Assembly (NCBI GenBank): GCA_964508975.1
Contig: CAZDVQ010000060.1
Location: 1-27,282 of the forward strand
Origin: CAZDVQ01 sp964508975
GTDB taxonomy: Bacteria; Bacteroidota; Bacteroidia; Chitinophagales; Saprospiraceae
Direction: 5' to 3'
Length of the DNA: 27,282 nucleotides
Part shown: positions 22,812-27,282 of the stretch, one piece after another
Position numbering within the stretch: position 1 is the stretch's first letter
How the letters are laid out: every line of letters starts with the position of its first letter
The notes under the pieces: model-generated
What the model was told of the DNA's origin: nothing
The model's database searches: none
The model's input: only the letters and a program-made list of their open reading frames with translations
Translations under genes and position numbers: made by a program

Positions 22812-24698
22812 ATGACCAAGCTACATATGACCACCATACACACTAGCCTCGCGCCAGCGCTGCGGAGCAGTGGCGCAACGCGCCAGACCGAAGGGCCGAG
22901 CGACAGCGAGCTGCGCAGCATAGCGACGGCGAGCAACGCGAGCCGGGGCGCCCAAAAAATTATTTTTACAATCTTATTTAGCTTCATGCTAAGCCTCTCT
23001 GCCCTGCTGGCACAGCCTTTAGCGCCTAGCCTGAATTGCGTGAACCGCGCCATTGGCGGCAGCAACGATATTGCCTGGACGGCCAGCCAAGCTTGCCCTA
23101 ATTTTGACCATTACCAAATTTTTGCCAGCAACACGGGCGTGCTTGGGCCCTATACTTTGGTGACGACCATCACTAACCCTGCTACGACTACTTTTAGCCA
23201 CCTGAACGTGAATTCGGGCTCGGTGCTTTGGCATTATTACGTGGTGCAAAGCTGTGGCGGCTTAACGTCGGCACCCAGCGATACCCTCGACAATGAAGTG
23301 CCCGAACCGCCCGAGGTACTGGCCGTGAGCATTGAAAATGGCGACCCATTTATCTGGTGGCGCCCGGGTACCTCGCCCGAGACTTTTGCCTACAACGTTT
23401 ACGTGAGCCGTACAGTGGGCGATGTGCCCATTGTGGGTGGCCAATTTATCCGCGATACCTTTTATAGCGATGTCAGCTCACTGTCTAATATCCAGCCCGA
23501 ACGCTATGTGGTGCGTACCGTCGACTCCTGCAACGTGGGCATCAGTTTGCTATCGGATTACCACCGTACCATGTATCTATCGGCCACGGCCGAGCCATGT
23601 ACCCGGGAGGTTTTCCTGACGTGGAGCCTGTACGAGGGCTGGGCCAACGGTATTGAGCGACAAGAAATTTGGTTGGGCGTAAATGGTGCCCCCATGCAGG
23701 TGATAGACACCGTATCCGCCAGTACTACAAATTATACCTTACCCGATGCCCGCGATGGCGATGTGTTGTGCTTTGTGATTAGGGCTTACCCACAGGGGAT
23801 ACCCAACTTGCACAGCAAGTCGAACCTGCTGTGTTTTCTCCCTGCTTTGAACGAGCCGGTGGATGAGCTTTTCGTGACCAACGTGAGCACCAGCCCGCCA
23901 TCGGCACAGCTGGAAGTTAGCTGGTATTTGGATACGGATGCCGACCTGAGCTCTGCGTTTGTGTACCGGCAGATGAATACCTCAGGCACCATCTCGCAGG
24001 AAATCAGCTTGCCCAACACGCTCAGCATGAGCCAGTACACCGACCCCGACGTGCTGGGCTCGACTACCCGTTTTAGATACCGCCTACAAACCGTTGATGG
24101 TTGCGGCGATACCCTGGTTTCAGCGTTTGTATCGGCTATTTTCCTGCAAGGTGAAGCCCAGGATAACCTGCAAAACTTTTTGGATTGGACGCCATATGAT
24201 AATCCGCGCGGCCAAGTGATGACCTATGAGATTTACCGGATTGACAACGGGGTTGAAACCTTGATTTCAAGCCAGTCGGGGAACCAAATCTCGGCGTTTA
24301 CCCATGAGCCGGCAGCTACTGACCCTAGCACGCGCAACATCTGTTACTTTGTGCGGGCCAAGGCATTGCTCAACATGCCCGACGGTAGCCTGATGCCCGT
24401 GGAGGCGAACTCGAATACTATTTGCTTGGAACAAGCCCCTAAAGTGTTGATTCCTAACGCTTTTGCGCCTGATGGCCTCAATAATATTTTCAGGCCGATT
24501 TTTGTGTTCGCAGAGTTGAACAGCTTTGAAATGCGGGTGTACAATCGTTGGGGCGCAGAGGTGTTCCGCGGTACCGACCCTATTTTGGGTTGGGATGGCG
24601 ATACTCAGCCGCACGGTGTGTATACCTACATCATGGAGTTGGTTACAAGCGATGGCGAAACGATTACCCGCTCGGGCAACGTGACCTTGATTCGGTAA
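22812..24698 (+). CDS. Secreted protein with T9SS gliding-motility C-terminal domain
   Basis: A 628-residue secreted protein built of fibronectin-type-III-like segments (about 75-540), ending in a type IX secretion sorting domain of the CHU_C class (last 85 residues), with PNAFAPDGLNNIFRP, RVYNRWGAEVF, GWDG and GVYTYIMEL as hallmarks. The hydrophobic signal segment is KIIFTILFSFMLSLSALLAQ at about residues 48-67, unusually far from the N-terminus. The intervening 35 or so residues are encoded by repeat copy 6. No ATG lies directly before the signal core except an internal Met at 22986, which would leave too short a signal. I placed the start at 22812; 22827 is possible. The stop abuts the opposite-strand gene's stop. 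Confidence 0.75.
   Translation: MTKLHMTTIHTSLAPALRSSGATRQTEGPSDSELRSIATASNASRGAQKIIFTILFSFMLSLSALLAQPLAPSLNCVNRAIGGSNDIAWTASQACPNFDHYQIFASNTGVLGPYTLVTTITNPATTTFSHLNVNSGSVLWHYYVVQSCGGLTSAPSDTLDNEVPEPPEVLAVSIENGDPFIWWRPGTSPETFAYNVYVSRTVGDVPIVGGQFIRDTFYSDVSSLSNIQPERYVVRTVDSCNVGISLLSDYHRTMYLSATAEPCTREVFLTWSLYEGWANGIERQEIWLGVNGAPMQVIDTVSASTTNYTLPDARDGDVLCFVIRAYPQGIPNLHSKSNLLCFLPALNEPVDELFVTNVSTSPPSAQLEVSWYLDTDADLSSAFVYRQMNTSGTISQEISLPNTLSMSQYTDPDVLGSTTRFRYRLQTVDGCGDTLVSAFVSAIFLQGEAQDNLQNFLDWTPYDNPRGQVMTYEIYRIDNGVETLISSQSGNQISAFTHEPAATDPSTRNICYFVRAKALLNMPDGSLMPVEANSNTICLEQAPKVLIPNAFAPDGLNNIFRPIFVFAELNSFEMRVYNRWGAEVFRGTDPILGWDGDTQPHGVYTYIMELVTSDGETITRSGNVTLIR
22851..22953 (+). repeat. Multi-hairpin interspersed repeat, copy 6 (core type A), inside a coding frame
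   Basis: Left end GCGCC (22851-22855) pairs with GGCGC (22947-22951), and the copy ends CCC plus six A's. It contains GGCGC-AAC-GCGCC, with GTGGCGCAACGCGCCAGACC shared with copy 1, and the type A core GAGCGACAGCGA. It is read in frame as the N-terminal extension of the T9SS-sorted protein, just before the signal peptide. Confidence 0.8.
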
Positions 24699-24953
24699 TT
24701 AAATCGCGCAGGAGCTATTGGGCCGTACTTGGCCATCGACGCTGACGATATAATCTAAGCGAATGATTTGCTGATTATCCAGCAACATGTACTCGGCCCC
24801 GGCTTGTGTATATACATCTTTAATGATGGCTTCAACTTGCAGGGGCTGCTGGGCCGCATCGTGGTAAACGATGGTGCAGCGCTTCCGGAAAGTAGCTTTC
24901 TCGAGCAGAATATCGTGGTAGCTACAAGAAATGGGTAGATATGGCTGTTCCAT
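24699..24953 (-). CDS. rof: Rof-like Rho-binding antiterminator (small protein)
   Basis: An 84-residue protein beginning MEQPYLPISCSYHDILLEKA and ending with a segment like EYMLLDNQQIIRLDYIVSVDG. This layout fits the Rof/YaeO family (Y-x-P-I-x-C start, then a small beta-barrel ending in LRLDKI), whose E. coli member binds Rho and reduces termination. In Bacteroidota similar proteins are common, but Rho binding by this one is inferred only. The stop TAA (complement of 24699-24701) directly abuts the convergent T9SS gene's stop at 24696-24698. A 163-bp near-palindrome sits just upstream of the start. Confidence 0.6.
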   Translation of the reverse strand: MEQPYLPISCSYHDILLEKATFRKRCTIVYHDAAQQPLQVEAIIKDVYTQAGAEYMLLDNQQIIRLDYIVSVDGQVRPNSSCAI

Positions 24954-24970
24954 GTTGAACGGTTTATAAA

Positions 24971-25133
24971 AGAGTATGTTTGGATTTTGGGTTTCGAGGG
25001 AAAAACGAGCTATTTTTTGATGAGGTTGCTTTAAAAAATGGGCGCATAGTGGAGCTACGCAACTATTTTTTTAAGCAAAAATCATCCAAAAAAGAGCTGT
25101 TTTTCGCCGGAAGCTAAAGTCCAAACATACTCT
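24971..25133. repeat. 163-bp near-palindromic MITE-like element
   Basis: The ends AGAGTATGTTTGGA (24971-24984) and TCCAAACATACTCT (25120-25133) are perfect 14-bp inverted repeats. The homology continues inward with mismatches and short indels for about 75 bp per arm, meeting near GCGCATAG/CTACGC around 25050. No open reading frame is present. The size and long imperfect terminal inverted repeats fit a MITE or a foldback element. No convincing target duplication is visible. It lies in the upstream region of the Rof-like gene. Confidence 0.7.
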
Positions 25134-25135
25134 AG

Positions 25136-25177
25136 AATAAAAAAGCCTCACTGGGGTAGTCCGAGTGAGGCTTTTTT
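25136..25177. terminator. Bidirectional intrinsic terminator after anmK
   Basis: A-run then GCCTCACT (25145-25152), an 11-nt loop, AGTGAGGC (25164-25171) and six T's. It would act in either direction. Its position 17 bp beyond the anmK stop fits anmK. Confidence 0.85.
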
Positions 25178-25193
25178 ATGTATTTACGGCGAA

Positions 25194-26309
25194 TTAAATC
25201 GTTTTCAAATGACCTTGGTAAATAGCCCCGCTGATAGAGTCGTGCTTGGCGCCAGTGGCCGAGGCCAAGACGTTTGGGCGGTTCTCCACGCGCAGTACAC
25301 CCATGAGGGCCATGAGCAATGATTCTTTAAATTCAACCACGCGAGCTTCTGGTACCACGATTTCAATTTGTAGGCCTTCTTGTGCGCAGCGTGCTGTGAT
25401 GCGTTCGATGAGGAACTTGTTGAAAGCACCGCCGCCCGATACCATCATCTGGTAGCTCGGTTTGCTTAAGCCTTCGCGTTGAACGATGAGCTTAATAGAG
25501 TTGGTAATTTGTGTAGCAATATGCTCGGTAACGGTAGCCAGTTTATCTTCTGGCGCCATGCGGTTGCGGATGAGGATAGGAATCATGCGGCTCTGTACCC
25601 ACTTATTGCTCATTGATTTGGGGTAAGGATGCGTGAAGAAATCCTGGTTGTTCAGCTCGTCGAGCAAGTAATGGTTGAGCGTACCCACGCGGGCGCCCAT
25701 GCCATCTTGGTCGTAATCGAAGCCGAGTTGGCGGGCCACGAAGTTGAGCATGAGGTTGGTGGCACAGATATCAAAAGCGATGAGCTTATCGGTGCTCAGG
25801 GAGCTGATGTTGGCGATACCGCCTAGGTTAAGGCAGAAATCGTAAGCGTTGAACAAGTATTTATCGGCAATGGGGGCAAGTGGTGCTCCCTCGCCGTCGA
25901 TGGCTACGTCGTGCAGGCGGAAACCCGTGATAACCGGGTAACCTGTAAGAGCTGCCATGGCACCACCGTCGCCAATTTGGGCGGTAAAGCGCACCTCAGG
26001 CTCGTGGAAAACCGTGTGGCCATGTGCCGCGATGAAATCGGGTTCGATTTCATGTTTTTGGATAAAACGCATGACTTGCTGTGCCATGTAGTGGCCGTAG
26101 TAAGTGTTGGTTTTGGCAAAGGTCAAACCATCTTGGCTGTACAATTTTTTCAAACGGGTCGACCATTTTTCATCGTAATCGACACATTCTGCCTCGAGGA
26201 TTTCCCAATCAATCTTTGCTCCATCAACGGTAAATCGACAATATGCGATATCTAATCCATCCAGAGAACTGCCCGACATAAGGCCGATTGCATGATACGT
26301 TTTAGCCAT
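25194..26309 (-). CDS. anmK: Anhydro-N-acetylmuramic acid kinase
   Basis: Phosphorylates and hydrates 1,6-anhydro-MurNAc to MurNAc-6-phosphate in peptidoglycan recycling, using ATP. The 371-residue product shows the N-terminal ATP-binding GLMSGSSLDGLD (9-20), AAHGHTVFHEP (94-104), QIGDGGAMA (111-119), and the catalytic region FRLHDVAIDGEGAP (130-143) with the likely base Asp134, where many members read GGQGAP. LNLGGIANIS follows. Length is typical. MurQ, the next enzyme, is not in the window. Upstream, the minus strand has TTTCTTTG near 26372-26379, one mismatch from a -7 box, so the promoter is uncertain. Confidence 0.94.
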   Translation of the reverse strand: MAKTYHAIGLMSGSSLDGLDIAYCRFTVDGAKIDWEILEAECVDYDEKWSTRLKKLYSQDGLTFAKTNTYYGHYMAQQVMRFIQKHEIEPDFIAAHGHTVFHEPEVRFTAQIGDGGAMAALTGYPVITGFRLHDVAIDGEGAPLAPIADKYLFNAYDFCLNLGGIANISSLSTDKLIAFDICATNLMLNFVARQLGFDYDQDGMGARVGTLNHYLLDELNNQDFFTHPYPKSMSNKWVQSRMIPILIRNRMAPEDKLATVTEHIATQITNSIKLIVQREGLSKPSYQMMVSGGGAFNKFLIERITARCAQEGLQIEIVVPEARVVEFKESLLMALMGVLRVENRPNVLASATGAKHDSISGAIYQGHLKTI

Positions 26310-26563
26310 AGCTTGTTTAAAAGTTATAAATATGAATATGTATAATTAGCTGCTTAGTGTATTGGTAGTGCAAAGAAAGTAAAAATGTTTATAAATGGTG
26401 TTGTAAATGGGTAAAAATTGCAAAATGGGTAAAAATGGTTGAAGGGGTGAAGGATTAAAATGGGTAAAGGGCTAAAAATGGGTGAAGGGTTAAAGTTGGC
26501 TATTGAGAGTGTTTAGCAAATTTTAGCCTTCCGCAAATTTTAGCCTTTTACCCATTTTCACCC

Positions 26564-26584
26564 TAAGCTAGCTCGGCTAGCTTA
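26564..26584. promoter_or_regulatory. Perfect 9-bp dyad, possible operator
   Basis: TAAGCTAGC, spacer TCG, GCTAGCTTA. It ends 11 bp before the -7 box of the DUF1599 gene and covers the -33 position, so it could be an operator. It could equally be a short hairpin. Confidence 0.4.
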
Positions 26585-26595
26585 TATCATTTGAT

Positions 26596-26603
26596 TAACT
26601 TTG
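26596..26603 (+). promoter_or_regulatory. -7 box for the DUF1599 gene
   Basis: TAACTTTG fits TAnnTTTG and is 17 bp before the ATG at 26621. It lies inside the longer reading frame from 26591, which supports 26621 as the start. Confidence 0.6.
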
Positions 26604-26620
26604 CCCTTAAATCTGAAACC

Positions 26621-27160
26621 ATGCCATCACGCACCGAGACACAATACGCCGAGCGGCGAGCAGCTTGCCGCCAGTTGTTCGAGCGGAAAACCATCGATTA
26701 CGGCACCGCCTGGCGGGTGTTGCGACCCAGCTCGCTCACCGACCAGATTTTTATCAAGGCGCAACGCATCCGCACTATCGAGGAGAATGGTAGCCAAAAA
26801 GTAGCCGATGGTATAGAAGACGAGTTCGTGGGTATTGTGAACTACTGCATCATGGCGCTCATCCAGCTTGAATTACCCAAGGATGCCCCGCTTGAACTTG
26901 GCGCTGCCGAGGCCCTGGCCCTTTACGATAAACACTTTGAGCAAACCTACCAGCTCATGATGGCCAAAAACCACGATTACGGCGAGGCATGGCGCGACAT
27001 GCGCATCAGCTCTTTTACCGACCTTATCCTGATGAAGCTGCTCCGCGTGAAACAAATTGAAGATAACCAAGGCAAAACCTTAGTATCAGAAGGCCTGGAT
27101 GCCAACTATGCCGACATGATCAACTATGCTATGTTTGGCTTGATTAAAATACACGAGTAA
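26621..27160 (+). CDS. DUF1599 protein with two tandem domains
   Basis: A 179-residue helical protein made of two copies of the same domain, residues about 23-85 and 116-178. Each copy has DYG-x-AWR, S-S-x-T-D, a K-x-x-R-x-x-x-IE block, and INY/VNY near the end. This matches DUF1599, which comparative work has linked to nucleotide-modification systems (Nmad1 name, from memory); the function in Bacteroidota is not established. The gene is commonly near DoxX and tpiA in Bacteroides, but the window ends before any such neighbour. The start at 26621 is favoured by the -7 box at 26596. Confidence 0.85.
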   Translation: MPSRTETQYAERRAACRQLFERKTIDYGTAWRVLRPSSLTDQIFIKAQRIRTIEENGSQKVADGIEDEFVGIVNYCIMALIQLELPKDAPLELGAAEALALYDKHFEQTYQLMMAKNHDYGEAWRDMRISSFTDLILMKLLRVKQIEDNQGKTLVSEGLDANYADMINYAMFGLIKIHE

Positions 27161-27168
27161 GGTATTTA

Positions 27169-27212
27169 TTCCTTTGGCGTTGCGCCGCTATATCGGCGCA
27201 ACCCCCAAGGAA
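27169..27212. repeat. 19-bp imperfect hairpin downstream of the DUF1599 gene
   Basis: Arms 27169-27187 and 27194-27212 pair with three mismatches around a CTATAT loop, the inner part being GTTGCGCCG/CGGCGCAAC. A's, not T's, follow it, so it is not a standard intrinsic terminator on the plus strand. It could be a solo hairpin related to the GC-rich repeats. Confidence 0.5.
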
Positions 27213-27282
27213 AAAAATATAAAAAGAGAAAATATAAAAATAAGTTTGGTTTGCCGAATTTTTTTTTTTTGGTTTTAGCGTT

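Larger units (their letters stand above)
26310..26620. other. Divergent intergenic region with short-word repeats
   Basis: This 311-bp gap between anmK and the DUF1599 gene has repeated AAAATGGGTAAA- and GGGTGAAGG-type words at about 26394-26500, partly mirrored by TTTTACCCATTTTCACCC at 26547-26564. It also has two copies of GCAAATTTTAGCCTT (26517-26531 and 26533-26547), and a 9-bp dyad and -7 box listed separately. No gene is seen. Confidence 0.6.

Overview
The window is a chromosomal stretch of a Bacteroidota bacterium, probably a Saprospirales/Chitinophagales/Sphingobacteriia-type lineage (lineage is inference). Supporting signs are a type IX secretion/gliding C-terminal sorting domain, a GldG homologue, a DUF4249 lipoprotein with a TonB-dependent receptor, a DUF1599 protein, and several genes and a tRNA pair preceded by the Bacteroidota -7 box TAnnTTTG instead of a strong Shine-Dalgarno sequence. 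Most genes are housekeeping or typical of the phylum. I see no phage, CRISPR array or intact transposase.

Layout. 1-1424: GC-rich hairpins, a decayed Rpn-type nuclease gene and repeat-rich intergenic DNA. 1425-3791: flavin monooxygenase and DUF547 lipoprotein. 3799-4512 (-): pyrH. 4717-6858: ligA. 7093-8931: class II HMG-CoA reductase and folA, 3 bp apart. 9324-13639: gldG, a DUF58 protein and a membrane-anchored double zinc-ribbon protein. 13649-14434 (-): an SDR lacking the Tyr/Lys catalytic pair. 14642-14841: tRNA-Val(GAC) and tRNA-Pro(GGG) with a terminator. 15186-18376 (-): DUF4249 lipoprotein and TonB receptor, coupled by an ATGA overlap. 18605-21298 (-): AlbA_2/ATPase-type protein and a long ScfR/RamB-like XRE regulator, 6 bp apart. 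21437-24698: an M16 peptidase homologue without zinc ligands, then a large secreted T9SS-sorted protein. 24699-24953 (-): a Rof-like small protein. 25194-26309 (-): anmK. 26621-27160: DUF1599 protein.

The most unusual content is between the genes. Six copies of a roughly 100-140 bp GC-rich, multi-hairpin element (1036, 6861, 8945, 15076, 18459, 22851) share a common architecture: a short closing stem joining the two ends, several tri-loop hairpins inside, and a right end of CCC(C) followed by A's. Between copies the stem sequences differ, but both arms change together, so pairing is kept. This looks like compensatory change or hairpin swapping. One copy is read through as the N-terminal coding sequence of the T9SS-secreted protein. 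A separate, unrelated 163-bp near-palindrome resembling a MITE lies upstream of the Rof-like gene. A further family of GAGACGC hairpins occurs twice.

Functional connections: HMG-CoA reductase points to mevalonate-based isoprenoid synthesis. GldG and the CHU_C-domain protein belong to the gliding/T9SS world. AnmK recycles peptidoglycan sugars. The DUF4249/TonB pair is probably an outer-membrane uptake module of unknown substrate.
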